In this document: piece after piece, positions 40,049 to 51,519 of the stretch
Layout: the number at the start of each line of letters is the position of its first letter
Numbering within the stretch: position 1 is the first letter of the stretch
Assembly: GCA_001592805.2 (NCBI GenBank)
Contig: CP051143.1
Location: 2,232,001-2,296,000, forward strand
Direction: 5' to 3'
Source: Peltaster fructicola
Lineage: Eukaryota > Ascomycota > Dothideomycetes
DNA: 64,000 nt
Notes under the pieces: model-generated
The model's input: the letters and a program-made list of their open reading frames with translations, nothing else
Told to the model about the DNA's origin: nothing
Database searches by the model: none
Position numbers and translations under genes: made by a program

Positions 40049-43000
40049 ATGTACTGGCCAATTGGAACGCCAAAGGTCTATTCGCTTTCGCGATATGCGC
40101 AGTCTGTCCCAGTCCTCGAGACAGACGATGACAGTGTTGCTGAGCACGAGGTGAACGTCGCGCAAGAGCATGGAGACGGAGAATACCAGCAGGGCGAGAG
40201 CAGGACTCGATCAACGAGGAAGGACTCGACTAGCAGCCAACAGCACGACGAGAACGATATAGTCGCGGCAGAAGTGTCTCGCGGTGGTAGTGTCTTCTTC
40301 ACTGCGACGAAATCACAGCTTTTCGTCTGGCAAACCAAGCCTGTGGTTGCCCTTGCCGCCATCATTCGATCACCTCAATCACTGCGAGCCTATGGACCTA
40401 ACATTGCACTCCTACTTCGACCAGATGCATTGACGGTGACGGTCCAGACTACTCTTGGCTTCCTAATCACCTATTCGCTGTACACAGACCCTAGCGCACG
40501 CATCTACCAGACTCGTGTAGTTGGCGATCGAAAACATGCAAGAAGAGAGAGCGCGGATGGTACAAATAGCTACAGAAGACCTAGTGCAGCAGGACTCGAT
40601 GTTGGTCCTGGAGAGGGAGATGGTATCAGAGAGGTCAGCCTACGATTCCGCATGGTCATTCGGATCGATGCAGGTATACACACAGCACTATCTCTGGATG
40701 ACGAGCTTATGGTCGCAACCCAGAAGCCACCAGCTGTACAGTGCATCAGGTGGGCTACAGACGACTCCAAACCGCAGACCAGCACGGAGATTTTCAGTCG
40801 CATGTCATGGTTCGAAGGCAAAGCTGCCGTCACTCAAATGTTGCACGACAGACCAATGAAGCTAAACGTCTGGCTCACGAACGATGGTAAAGGGTACGCT
40901 GTACAGCCCATTGCACCAACAGGAGGCTCGTTTCGCGGCTTCTGCTTCCACAGACCAGAAACTCGAGATGCGTATGCCACTCACGTATCGGTCAGCTCTC
41001 GATTCTCTCTGATCGCGGTCGGTCGAACAGACGGCGTGATTGATGCCTACGTTGTTAAGGATTATGCTGGCAATATAGCACTGTCTCACCAATATCAACT
41101 ACCCGTCTTAGCCAGCTCAGCTGGGCCGTTGAAGTGTACAAGCTTCTCGCCAGACGGTCACTGTTTGTTTGCGGCATACGGTAATGGCTGGGTCTTCTGG
41201 AGCATATATGGAAAGGTCTGCGCCACTTCATTCGTCACAGATGACGCCTCGACAATCAAGAACGACGAGCACTGGCTGCGCGACATTCGAGCATGCTTCT
41301 GGATCGGTGCCGGCTGCGAGTTGGCACTGATCGGTGAACGAGACAATCGCATATGGGTGTTAGACATCGCACGCAACGCTGCCATTAGCTGCACGACACC
41401 TTCCAATATCAGTCGTAGCCTTCTTCAGAGCTCAGACAGTGTCATGATTTACCGCGGCCATGATGTCGCCGACCTGACAGCATTGAGCTCAGATGTGGCT
41501 CTCTGGCACACCGTGCAGATCCCAAACTCTTATCTGGTCAATCAGTGGCCGATCAGAATCGCTGTGACATCAGCTGACGGCAAATACATCGCCATCGCTG
41601 GACGAAGAGGTCTCGCTCACTTCAGTGTCAGTAGTGGGAAATGGAAAACCTTCGATCACACCGCCAATGAATTCGAGTTTGCTGTAAGGGGCGGGCTATG
41701 CTGGTATCATCACATTCTCATTACGTGCGTCGAGGTTGGCAACAAGCAACAGATCAGACTATATTCAAGAGAGAAAGCGCTGGATTACTCACACATCTTG
41801 CACACTGAGAGCTTGTCCAGTCCCGCAGTATATGCGACTACCACCGGGACGGACTCGTTGTTGGTGTACACTCAAGAGAACGTACTCCTGCACTACATCG
41901 TTGCGCCTAACAAGTCGTCGTTCAAGTTGGTGCAGGTCGGTCAAATAGGCTTCCATGGCATCATACGATCACCAGCTCGCGTTCGTGCTATCAGCTGGTT
42001 GCTGCCGGAGGAGCAGATAGAGTACGGCGAGCCTTCGCAAGACGTCGCCACGGCTTCTGTGCTATTCATGGTTGATGGTAAACTGGTACTCTTGCAGCCT
42101 TCGACGAACGAGCTTGGCGAGGTCAAGTACGACATGCGAGTGATCGCTAACAACGTAGAGTTCTTCATGCTTGCCAGAGACCAGATTCTAGGCAGCACAA
42201 CTGCGCCATCTGCACAGCTGACGCCGAGTGCCAGCTCGGAGTGGCCGCCTAATCAAGCTGTCGGTCACAGCCTAAGAGATTCACTTTGGTGCTGCGATGG
42301 CGGCAGCCTTTTCGTTTGGCCCGACGTTCAGGATGTCTTAGCCTCTGCTCCTGCTGACTTGGGCAGGGAGCTTCCGCCAACAGTTCGTACGGTACTCGAC
42401 TTCTACCCTATGTCGATCCTCATCACTAAAGGCATCATCCATGGTTTGGACGCCACGCTTGTGCAGAGACGAGACGTCGACTTCTCGTTCTACCGCTCTA
42501 CGCCACGAACACAGCTATTTCTGCCTCAGATCCTGCGTTATCATTTGGCAGAATATAACTCACCAGTAGCGTTACATCTGGCGCGGTCGTACGAGCATCT
42601 TCCTTACCTTGGCCATGCCCTCGAGATGCTCCTTCATCAGGTCCTCGACAGCGAGGTTGACAATCCTCCACCAGCCGCAGAGACGTCACTCCTGTCGACA
42701 ACAGTGTCATTCCTATCGACATTTCCGTTGTACCTCGACATCGTTGTCAACTGCACGCGCAAGACCGAGCTGCGCAGCTGGCGAACTCTATTTGCGAATC
42801 TACCGCCGGTGCTTACTCTGTTCGAGCAGAGTCTAGCTCAAGGCAAACTGAAGACAGCATCTGGCTACTTACTTGTTTTGTATGCCTTGCAGGCAAATAC
42901 CTCCCAAGTCCACGAGTTTGCTCGCTTACTGCAGAAAGCCGTTGAAACAGAGGATTGGGAACTATGTCGAGAGCTTGCACGATTCCTCCTCGGCATAGAT

Positions 43001-43219
43001 TCGAGTGGTCAAACGCTTCGTGCCGCACTGGCAGAGGCTGCTATCGACTCTACCTTAGCGAGCAATGGTGCTACCAAGCGGTCATCTCTGGTCGGCACCA
43101 AGCCAGGGTCGCAAGGCACAGAACACATTTTGCAACAGCGGGTGAACGGCACATCTGCATCGAAGAACGATGACTATTTCAGTGCAGGCCATGGGAAACA
43201 TCGGTCTGAAGTGCCGTAG
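40049..43219 (+). CDS. RIC1: RIC1, subunit of the Ric1-Rgp1 exchange factor for Ypt6/Rab6
   Basis: A single exon of 1056 residues. The ATG at 40049 gives MYWPIGTPKVYSLSR, which matches the start of RIC1 proteins (M-Y-[FW]-P-x-G-x-P). RIC1 with RGP1 activates the Rab Ypt6 at the Golgi, needed for endosome-to-Golgi return. The first two-thirds form WD40-type propellers, for example FFTATKSQLFVWQTKPVVAL, FSPDGHCLFAAYGNGWVFWS and SADGKYIAIAGRRGLAHFSV. The RIC1 domain proper follows at about residue 790 onward (TPRTQLFLPQILRYHLAEYN, LGHALEMLLHQVLDSEVDN, VVNCTRKTELRSWRTLFANL). The tail is low-complexity. Residues 25-75 are an acidic insert. No disruption is seen. Confidence 0.94.
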   Translation: MYWPIGTPKVYSLSRYAQSVPVLETDDDSVAEHEVNVAQEHGDGEYQQGESRTRSTRKDSTSSQQHDENDIVAAEVSRGGSVFFTATKSQLFVWQTKPVVALAAIIRSPQSLRAYGPNIALLLRPDALTVTVQTTLGFLITYSLYTDPSARIYQTRVVGDRKHARRESADGTNSYRRPSAAGLDVGPGEGDGIREVSLRFRMVIRIDAGIHTALSLDDELMVATQKPPAVQCIRWATDDSKPQTSTEIFSRMSWFEGKAAVTQMLHDRPMKLNVWLTNDGKGYAVQPIAPTGGSFRGFCFHRPETRDAYATHVSVSSRFSLIAVGRTDGVIDAYVVKDYAGNIALSHQYQLPVLASSAGPLKCTSFSPDGHCLFAAYGNGWVFWSIYGKVCATSFVTDDASTIKNDEHWLRDIRACFWIGAGCELALIGERDNRIWVLDIARNAAISCTTPSNISRSLLQSSDSVMIYRGHDVADLTALSSDVALWHTVQIPNSYLVNQWPIRIAVTSADGKYIAIAGRRGLAHFSVSSGKWKTFDHTANEFEFAVRGGLCWYHHILITCVEVGNKQQIRLYSREKALDYSHILHTESLSSPAVYATTTGTDSLLVYTQENVLLHYIVAPNKSSFKLVQVGQIGFHGIIRSPARVRAISWLLPEEQIEYGEPSQDVATASVLFMVDGKLVLLQPSTNELGEVKYDMRVIANNVEFFMLARDQILGSTTAPSAQLTPSASSEWPPNQAVGHSLRDSLWCCDGGSLFVWPDVQDVLASAPADLGRELPPTVRTVLDFYPMSILITKGIIHGLDATLVQRRDVDFSFYRSTPRTQLFLPQILRYHLAEYNSPVALHLARSYEHLPYLGHALEMLLHQVLDSEVDNPPPAAETSLLSTTVSFLSTFPLYLDIVVNCTRKTELRSWRTLFANLPPVLTLFEQSLAQGKLKTASGYLLVLYALQANTSQVHEFARLLQKAVETEDWELCRELARFLLGIDSSGQTLRAALAEAAIDSTLASNGATKRSSLVGTKPGSQGTEHILQQRVNGTSASKNDDYFSAGHGKHRSEVP

Positions 43220-44769
43220 TGCATGATTGGCAAGCTTCAGAAGGACTATCTACCCGCAGCGACAGCGATGTATGTCTCAGCCCTACAACATCGAGCCCAG
43301 CGATCTAGTGAATGATTCACTGCCAGCAGGACTATGCACCATGACACCGCTTGTGATGATGTTGCATGCCAAAGATTATCCAAGGGCTTGGCTGTTGCAA
43401 GGAAGATCTCAAGGCCGCCGCCAACGAAGCATCGATTCTGCAGAGTTCTGCCGCACGGGGACCTGGTCGTAAGCTGGCAGTTATCGTCGCTAGATCCTTG
43501 TCACATTTCAACACACCACAACGCACACAACCCTGGAGCTGTTGGAGCTCTCCAAGGAATAGGACAGCGTGTCGTGTACTTCCATGCTCAATATGAAAGC
43601 AGATAGCAACGATGAAGTTGTACCACGATCTTCGCTGTACAGGTTACATCGACTAAGCTCTCATGAGGCCAGATCGTGGCGTAGCCATGCATAATGAACG
43701 ATAACAGCATTCTGATGGATGGAGTCGCTGGTCATCACCAAACGTTCTGTGACTACGGCCGGCAGTCTAGAGGATGTCATTGAGGCGTCTGGTTCTGTTT
43801 CAGCATCAACTTGATCCAGCCGCGGATGAATAGTACGGTGACAAAGCTCAGAAAGCATAAGGCGCGGATAAGGCTGAAGCGTGGGGCGCAATGATCGATG
43901 TCTACCTCTCTACTAAACACTGCTGCCCCATTCTTGTCTTGGCAAGGACTGCAATGATACTGACCGATCGTCTGTTTCATGCAAGGGCATCTACCCACCG
44001 CCATGTGCAGTGGTTGTGCAGCGGTCAGTCAGAAGTCTCGGAGTTACCACAATGCCGGAGACTGCGATGACAGGAGGCCTTCACGAGCCTACAGCATGCA
44101 CGACGGGATGTGCTCAAGGTGTGCTTAGGGCTGCAGTAACGCCATGTATGAGCCACCGCCCTTTCTGGAACGACAACCAGGCGAAGTCACAGTCACCTAT
44201 ACAACGGCCTGCGGTCTGGGGGCCATTACTGTAACAACTTAGGCGCGACACACAACGCATTGTCTACTGACAGGACTTGCTACGTAGCATAGCGGACAGC
44301 ATTGCACCAGTCTCGCAATTCAGTCAACGACAATGCTCCGATTCGCCTACTCCCACTGTTTGTACAATGCAGGTCCATTTTTGTCACGAACAATGATCCC
44401 GAGCTTACGACCTGCTTCTTGACCCTGGACAGGACTGAATTGTCCCAGGCTGTTGAGACATCCGCACCATATTGTTATACTTTGTGCGTCCTACAAGTCG
44501 TCCATCCTCTTATCTATAATCCTTGAACCGTTCTCCTACAACCATGCCAGCACACATGACCTGGCAATCGCATGCTCGGCAGCCTCTTAACATATTCCTC
44601 CTGTGCCTCTTGAATCTGGCTTACGCGGCTGCAGTGTCGGCGATTTGTTGTACGGCAGCCTAGTATGACAAGACTTGGTCTTGACATAACCACTGTTTCC
44701 TGCTGTCAACTCTCAGTTTAGCGACAGAACATCATCTTGTATCGTCAGTCGAGTGCATCAGAAGCAGAC
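43220..44769. other. Gene-poor stretch of about 1.5 kb
   Basis: Apart from one weak small frame (43777-44004, -) no gene is supported. It includes the promoter of the factor starting at 44770. Confidence 0.45.
43777..44004 (-). CDS. Weak candidate: small Cys-rich protein with C-terminal hydrophobic helix
   Basis: A 75-residue frame from an ATG at 44004. Cysteines cluster in the first half (CPCMK, HCSPCQ, DHCAP), and residues about 44-63 (SLIRALCFLSFVTVLFIRGW) could be a tail membrane anchor. No family is recognised and length alone is not significant. Confidence 0.2.
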   Translation of the reverse strand: MAVGRCPCMKQTIGQYHCSPCQDKNGAAVFSREVDIDHCAPRFSLIRALCFLSFVTVLFIRGWIKLMLKQNQTPQ

Positions 44770-47250
44770 ATGGCTTTTCCAAGGGATCAAAGCGACAGCC
44801 AGAACGACTGGTACCGGGCTGACCCAATGACAAGCAGCAGCAGCGTCTGGCCGAGCAACTACACCCAAGACAAGATACACCGGCCACTCAAACGTTCCAA
44901 CCACGAGTCTCTCTGCCTGCAACCAAGCTCTGTGGACTATGATGATCTGTTGGTCAACAGCAGATCAATTGGAGATTTCCAAGATCCGATAGAGTCATGG
45001 TTCCAGTCAACATCCTTCAACGACTCAGCCGTCGATCTTCAAGATGCAGCAACCGACAACCTGCTGTACACATTCAGAAACGAAGAAGCAAGACTGCCAC
45101 AGCGGTACCTTGACAAGAAGCGAGACCCAGTCCTCTTACAATACCCTCCAACACAATCTTATACATCGACACCATCTCAAGTTCGCATCCATGGTCGTTC
45201 GGTATCGTCCCCCAATACATCTCTTGGTATTCTTCTCTCCGTAGACAGCGACGATAGCACAGAGCCAGCGGAAACCAAGCCTTCCATGGAGAATGCTTTG
45301 CCACGAGTACGACCAGCTGTGAGGCAACGAAAGCGAGCGAGCACCTCCGATGAGAAGAGAAGCAAGTCCCAAAGCCTGCAGCCTCTCACACAGTACACCT
45401 TCGTACAGCAGCAGCCTGACAGGGCGCCACCAGCAGGACAAGTCACTATGATTCGTCAAACAGCGATGAAGAACTTCCTACAACGCAACGGTGGTGATCC
45501 CAGGACGAAGCGTAAGTCCCTCAACGCAGATCAGAAGCATGATCGGAAGAGATCGCGAGACTATGATTCTATGGAGGACAGTGATCGAAGCTCGTCCAAG
45601 AGAGCTGCGAGCACGCCTGAGAAGCATTCAACACCAGCCGAGCAGAAGAATTCATCGACGGATTGCTTTGAGCCCACCACAGTCGTGCTCAGTAGCGGCC
45701 GGATCGACAAGATGACAGTTCAGGAACCAGATGGTGGCATGGTGTGCGATGGTACATCCAACACACTATATAGCCCGTTCTTTACCATGAGCGACATGAC
45801 CGTCTATCTGGAAAATCCGTACAACGACAAGCAGCCGATGAGCAACATGCCCGTCAGCCACTGGCAGTCTACAGGCTGGCCTGAGCTATCATCTGATACG
45901 TATGGCACTGATCAGCTCAAGTACTATTGTACGTGGTGAGAGCATAACCACGCACTTGCTGATACCCACCCTGCAGGCAGCTTCCGCTTCGCAACTCCTG
46001 AACTTGCACGTTACTGGGCACCAGTACTTACAAAGTCGAAGAATGCTTTCTACAGCACACTCTGCCTCTCTGCAGCTCATGACGAGATCATGGAGAGGGA
46101 ATTTGGTGTTGTGGAAGGCAGACCGCAAGAGTCGACTCGCCGATTACAGGTATGGGCCCACATCATCAAGATGATTACGCAAAGCATGAACCAGAACGAC
46201 ACCTCAGACGGCGCTGTGCTGGCTGTCTTGCACGTCATGTACAGCGAGATGATCGGAGGTCGTTGCGAGCATGTGATGGTGCATCGCAAGGGTCTGAACG
46301 ACATGGTCAATATCAGAGGCGGTGTCGTGGCTCTTGGTACGGAAGGACAACTGGCAAGGACGTTGAGCATGTAAGTCATTCTGGTATGAGCAACCCAATT
46401 ACTAATCGAGCCCAGTGTCATGTACCTTGTAGGATGCATAACTGAGACCTCGCCAGATGTAATGTATACGAAGTATGTGGACACTATCAACACTGAGCCA
46501 CCACCCAGCAACGACTCCCTCCTGGACAGTCCGATCTATACAGCTGCCAGATTCTGTTCAATATCACAAGCCAGATGGCAAGACCCGACGCAGAGCATTC
46601 TCGAGCTTACTCGTAAAGCGACGCAAGCGTTCTTCAATCTTCATGACTTGAAGGACAACCAATGCCCAAAGAACGAGGCTTCGGCAGAATTGAAATACTG
46701 TAACAACTCACTACTCGCATTTCCAAGTGTCGACGGCGACTTGACGAAAGAGCAGGGACTTGTCGAGGTCATACGGCTGTCATGCTGTATCTTTGTGCAT
46801 GGTCTCGTGCTGCAGGTGCCACTCTCGGAAGCCGTCAAGGACAAAGTTCTGCAGACGGTGGGAGGAAGTGCCAGTGGCTGCAAGACAGGGCCGACGCTAC
46901 TTCGACTCAAAGAAGTGCTCAAGCAATCTCCGTTCGAGGATTGCTGGGACACGAAATCCGGCGTCCTCTTGTGGTGTGGTCTGGTCGCTCTTGCATCGTC
47001 ACACGGGAATTATGCATCTAGCAAGGAACAGAGCCTGCGCCAGGCGAGGGACTTCATTGCTGCTGTGACACTACGCACAGCGATTGTGCAGATCTTCAGT
47101 CATCCAGTGGCTATGCTTGGTATGCTGAAGAGGTTTCATGCTGTACAGCAGGTATTAAGTCGTGGTGGGAGGAATATGGACGATCCCAGAGCTGAGCGGC
47201 AGGGCGATAAGGGTGATATGTGTCAGATGAAGATAGTCGATCGTTCTTAA
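44770..47250 (+). CDS. Fungal transcription-factor-like protein (Fungal_trans_2-like) without visible DNA-binding domain
   Basis: Three exons, 44770..45928, 45977..46370 and 46416..47250, with introns of 48 bp (GTACGT..CTGCAG) and 45 bp (GTAAGT..CCCAG, branch TTACTAAT), giving 795 residues. The N-terminal 380 residues are disordered, with basic clusters (RQRKRAS, TKRKSLN, KHDRKRSRD) that could serve nuclear import. No Zn2Cys6, C2H2 or bZIP motif is seen. From FRFATPELARYW on, the protein is helical and contains the pattern VMVHRKGLNDMVNIRGGVVA, resembling the M-V-x-x-R-G-G core of fungal factor domains of the PF11951 kind. It may be a regulator that lost its zinc cluster or acts through a partner. 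The start is the first ATG of the frame; a missing 5' exon with the zinc cluster is possible. The 3' end converges on kynurenine formamidase with 63 bp between. Confidence 0.8.
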
Positions 47251-47313
47251 GTTACCATCGGCATGCTCAAGAAGCAATGCTTTCGGGATAAATCATCACT
47301 CCGAGGACTACAA

Positions 47314-48237
47314 TCAAGCCGCAAGGAGTGCGGCGACAGTGTCTACCGTCTGAACGATGATCTTGGCAAGCTCTGCTGGCTTCTGCCAGAGCTCGTCGTG
47401 CTTGAGGCCATGTAGATCATGTATGACAATACGCTTCTCGCCATCTGCAGTCCAGTCTTGTTTCTTCAACGCCTTCTCCAGACGATCTCGCTGATCTACA
47501 TCGAGTAGCTCATCGTCGAGAGAATGTACGAGGCTAACCAGCCGACCATCCTGCCAGCTCTGGCTCAAGTCGGCGTTAGCAGGACTGACAGCATGCCATA
47601 CGGTCTTATCTGCACCAAACGCACTCGTGACAAAGTGCAAATATGCTGGTTCGTCTCGATATGTCTCTAGAAGGGCTGGTATATCGTAGATGCCATCGAC
47701 GCCTACAATAGCGACGGGTGGCACGACATTAAGCTCTGTTGCGTACGAGCTTTCGTATTGCTTGCCCCAATATCGCTTCATGGCCACCTGCAGAGCAAGA
47801 GTGGCACCACAGGAATGCCCTACGAGGATGTATCGATCCTCGAAGTGATATTCATCCTGCAGGAACAGTATGGCTGCGAGGACATCATTAATATGGTCGG
47901 GATGGTGGGCGTTCCTGGCTGGATCTGCAGGATTGCTTGGGTCCGATGAGTGCGATGGATATGGCGAGAGACGATAGTTGATGCTCGCCAAGCCAGCTAC
48001 ATGAGCAATGCAGCTGTCCTCGAGCAGCAGAGACTGCACCTTGTCGAACGAGCTTGCGTCGATCGCAGGATCACGCCAAGCGCCGCCATGTATGTAGATG
48101 ATCCAGATCTGCGACGGATCAGGGACACCATGTGGTAGGCAGTACTGCAGAGTGTTCAGTGTGGAATGATCAGAGTAGTGTATGCCGGCCTTGAAGACTG
48201 GGCGTCTTGGCTGCATAGACATCCCGGCATCGCCCAT
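47314..48237 (-). CDS. BNA7: Kynurenine formamidase (alpha/beta hydrolase)
   Basis: A single exon of 307 residues. The ATG at 48237 is preferred because the frame further upstream opens only with TTG. The enzyme hydrolyses N-formylkynurenine to kynurenine and formate in tryptophan breakdown and de novo NAD synthesis. The oxyanion motif HGGAW is at 50-54 and the nucleophile serine S142 lies in GHSCG; DD in SLDDELLDVDQRDRLEKAL and the histidine in LHGLKHDELW are the likely remaining triad residues. Yeast Bna7 is 261 residues; the extra length lies in a Pro/Asn/His loop (SHSSDPSNPADPARNAHHPD) before the DHINDV segment. No other tryptophan-pathway gene is adjacent. Confidence 0.86.
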   Translation of the reverse strand: MGDAGMSMQPRRPVFKAGIHYSDHSTLNTLQYCLPHGVPDPSQIWIIYIHGGAWRDPAIDASSFDKVQSLLLEDSCIAHVAGLASINYRLSPYPSHSSDPSNPADPARNAHHPDHINDVLAAILFLQDEYHFEDRYILVGHSCGATLALQVAMKRYWGKQYESSYATELNVVPPVAIVGVDGIYDIPALLETYRDEPAYLHFVTSAFGADKTVWHAVSPANADLSQSWQDGRLVSLVHSLDDELLDVDQRDRLEKALKKQDWTADGEKRIVIHDLHGLKHDELWQKPAELAKIIVQTVDTVAALLAA

Positions 48238-48921
48238 CGTTCTCCTCACGGCGCAAGAGAGGTGCAGCAAGCGTTGAGCTGCACTTTGGGCTGCTTTGCC
48301 TCACTTTGAGAATGTAGCACTGGTCAGACGAGTGATGTATGCACAAGCGCCTCATGTTGAGGCTGTGCCTGCGAGAGCCGTCGGAGCGACAAGCCTTCGC
48401 CAAGCCAAGCAAGTGTGAGGAGCCCAGGCTACAGATGTCGATATAACACCTTGTTAACACTTTCGTCTCTATCTCTCCTACAATCCTACGAGCCTTGTCA
48501 TCTTACTATACACACATCACTTGCGATCACGATCCTGCTATCAGATCGGCTGTGACGAGCCGCTTCGTGCCACAGCCAGCGCAGCAAGGCAGAAGGTACG
48601 TCATCAACAGACCCCACCACCATCATCACCTGTTTCTGGCCCATCCACATCTCTTTGCCCTTCGTGAATGACAGCTCCGCGCATGTTTGTTGGTTCTACC
48701 CGAGTTTTCACCTCGTTCAACCCATTGAAAGAAACCATGAACAATCCCTTTCATTCCCTGGGCCTACGCTAATCAATCCGACACTGCTAGCCGTGTGCTA
48801 GCATCACATCCTAAGGAATCAATACAATAACCCTGCTGCCAACCCTCCAACCAGACCCTGTTTGCCAGTGTTCCTCCTCTCCAGAGACTCTCGGTCTGCT
48901 CTCCAGATCCACACCGCCATC
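48238..48921. other. Divergent intergenic region, about 680 bp
   Basis: This holds the promoters of kynurenine formamidase (-) and the DUF3824-like gene (+). No coding signal is seen. Confidence 0.45.
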
Positions 48922-51243
48922 ATGTCGCGATACAACGACGACTACGATGATGGTCCACAGCGTTACCACACTGTACGCACACGTCGTCGAGATGCCGACG
49001 ATCCAGACTACGTCCGCGAAGAAACATACGTTGAGCGCGGCAAGGGCGCAGGTCCACCACCGCCTCATGACCTAGTCTACCGCGGTCGTGAAGACAGCAT
49101 TGAAGACATTGATCGAGAATTTCCACCACCAAGTGGCGGCGGTCGAGGCTATGGTGGCTACAACGATGGCCCACGGCGTGCTAGAAGCGTGCGCGATCGA
49201 GGCTACGACGACGACTACTACGACGATGACCGCTACACAGACTACGCTGCTGGAGGTGCTGCTGCAGGTTACGCTGCAGGACACCGCGGTGCGAGCCGTC
49301 ATCGACGTCGTCGAGACAGAAGCCGCGACCGAGACTATTCGCCATCAAGATACTCTGACGACTCTCGTCGACCTGAAAAAGAACGCCGCAAATCTGGTGT
49401 AGAGGACTTGATTGGAGGTCTCGGACTTGGTGGTGTCGCAGCTGCTCTGCTGGGTAAAGACAAGGACAAGGATAAGGACAGAGACAGGAGAGATGATCGT
49501 TCAGTCATGTCGCGATCTCGTTCCCGTCCAGGCATGTCTCGTGCTGGCAGAAGCTACCGATCGGAAGGCGACCATTCTCCAGACCGAAGCAAAGATACCG
49601 GCAAGAAGTGGACTCATGCTGCTCAGGCTGCTCTTATTGCGGGCGCCATCGAAGCTGTCCGTGCTCGCAACCTGCCTGGTCCTTGGACTGGCGAGAAAGG
49701 CAAGCGCATCGCCACAGCTGCCTTTGGTGCTGGTGGTCTCAACGGTGTCCTCGACAAGAATCCAAATGAAAAGCAGAAGCGTCACCTTGTCGAATCCGTC
49801 GCTGGCGGTCTGGTCGGTAACTACGTTATCAACGGCTCACGCTCCAAATCTCGTGGTCGTGAATTTGACCGCAGCCACTCGCCAGACGCACACAATGGCC
49901 GCTCACGCAGTATCATGGACAGACTACGTGGTCGCTCAGCATCCCGTGGACCACCACCGAGAGGACGACAAAAGGGCTCTGGAGTCAAGGAACTGGTAGC
50001 AGGAGGAGCGCTCGCCGCCACCGGCAAGGCTCTTTGGGACCAATATCGATCCAAGTCTCGTGCGAGAGGAGAGTCGCGGCCGTGACTCATCAGCTGACTC
50101 GTACGTGTACCGCAACCGTCGTCGAGACCGCAGAAGACGTCGCTCACCACGATATGCAGATACCGGTCCCGCAGGCGCGGCGCCGTGACGACTCGTACTC
50201 GCCAGATGAGTCGCCAAGGAGGTACCGATCGCGCAGTCGCGCGTCGAGATACTAACAATAACAACAACGGAAACAATGACCGTGCCATCGCTGCTGGAGC
50301 GGGAGGTGGTGCGGGTGCGCTGGCTGCGCGCGGAGGTGGTGACGAAGATAAGAAGTCGAACCAGAACGAATCCGATAGCAGCTCCACTACTAGTATGGAA
50401 AACAAGAGAAAAAAGATGCGTTGGAGGGAGAAGATTACTGCTGGCCTGGCTGCTGTTGCTACCATTCACGCTGCTCATGGTGTCTATTCGTCCATGGAAG
50501 CACATGAGAAGCGTCACCGGCTGGTGGCTGAGGGAGAGATGACACCCGAAGAAGCAAGAAAGAAACAATCGAAAGCATGGGTTCAAGATGCTGCAGCCGT
50601 TGGTATTGCAGCGCTTGGTATCAAGGGTGCCTTCTCTGAGTGGAAGGAAATGAGAGAGCAGAGGTATGTTGTAATCTGTCCTGCTTGTCAATTACATTAT
50701 ACTGATCAAACGATTCACAGAGGCGAGATCCACGAACTCGAAAAGCGTAAGCGGGAGCGACGCAAGAAACTTGCAGCCAGGAAGCGTAAAGAAGAAGAGG
50801 AACGCCACCAGCAGATCATCGAGCTCATGGACAAGAACCCACAGGCAGCTATGCTTATGATGCACCAGGACAGCCTCAAGAACGGCCGCCAGCCAATGCC
50901 GATGATGTTCATGCCGCCTCCCACCACTGGCGGAGGTGGCTATAATCAAGGCGGCTACACACCAAATGGCTATGCAGGCCCTGGAGCAGGCCAAGTTGAA
51001 CAGAGCGGTAACCCATACGCACCAAGAGCTGGCACCTAGAAGGAACCTCCTCCTGCCGGCGCAGAGATGAGGGACCGCACCATGAACCGAGACGGCAATG
51101 TTGTCAGGGAGCGCACTGTAAAGGTTGTTCCTCAGCAGTCCGCCCGTGGCCGCGGTGGTCGTCGTAATCGAGAGTCACAGTACCACGATGATCCAGCCTT
51201 GATGGAGCTTCTAGGTCGCTGGGCTGGCTTTGCTGCTTCATGA
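48922..51243 (+). CDS. DUF3824-like low-complexity protein, reading frame disrupted
   Basis: The ATG at 48922 (ATCATGTCGCG) starts an Arg/Ser/Asp/Tyr-rich protein with glycine/alanine hydrophobic stretches (DYAAGGAAAGYAAGHRGASR, LIGGLGLGGVAAALLGKDK, AAQAALIAGAIEAVRARN), the pattern of the fungal DUF3824 group. Function is unknown; hydrophobic glycine-zipper-like helices suggest membrane or self-association. The frame is intact to about 50072. There protein-like sequence continues one frame over (RGRDSSADSYVYRNRRRDRR), moves again at about 50180 (RRDDSYSPDESPRRYRSRSR) and again at about 50240 back to the first frame (DTNNNNNGNNDRAIAAGAGG). A 57-bp intron lies at 50664..50720 (GTATGT..TTCACAG), also in frame and stop-free. 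A TAG at 51037-51039 is followed by 67 more open codons up to TGA at 51241. No splice pair explains the three frame steps. Confidence 0.7.
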
Positions 51244-51519
51244 CACTCACCTGAGCATGCATTGATGATAATGATATGAATACACACGACATGCGGCATT
51301 GTGAGTGCGAACCACGATGAACGAAGAAGAAACGAGCACACGAAAGAAGGAAAGCATAAATCATGTTTCTGAGCGAGCACAACCCCTTCTCCTTTGTCAC
51401 AGCAACTAAACAGCCACTACCACCGTAGTGCTATGATATGAGCAAATGCTACTTGGCATTCGCACAGACAGTCTAGAGCGGATAGCTTTCCTACACCATC
51501 AACGATAAGCAGTCCCATC

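Noticed and set aside
50060-50260. An intron to explain the frame changes in the DUF3824-like gene
   Set aside because: No donor in the first frame precedes the stop with a matching acceptor, and the sequence between reads as Arg/Ser-rich protein rather than intron.
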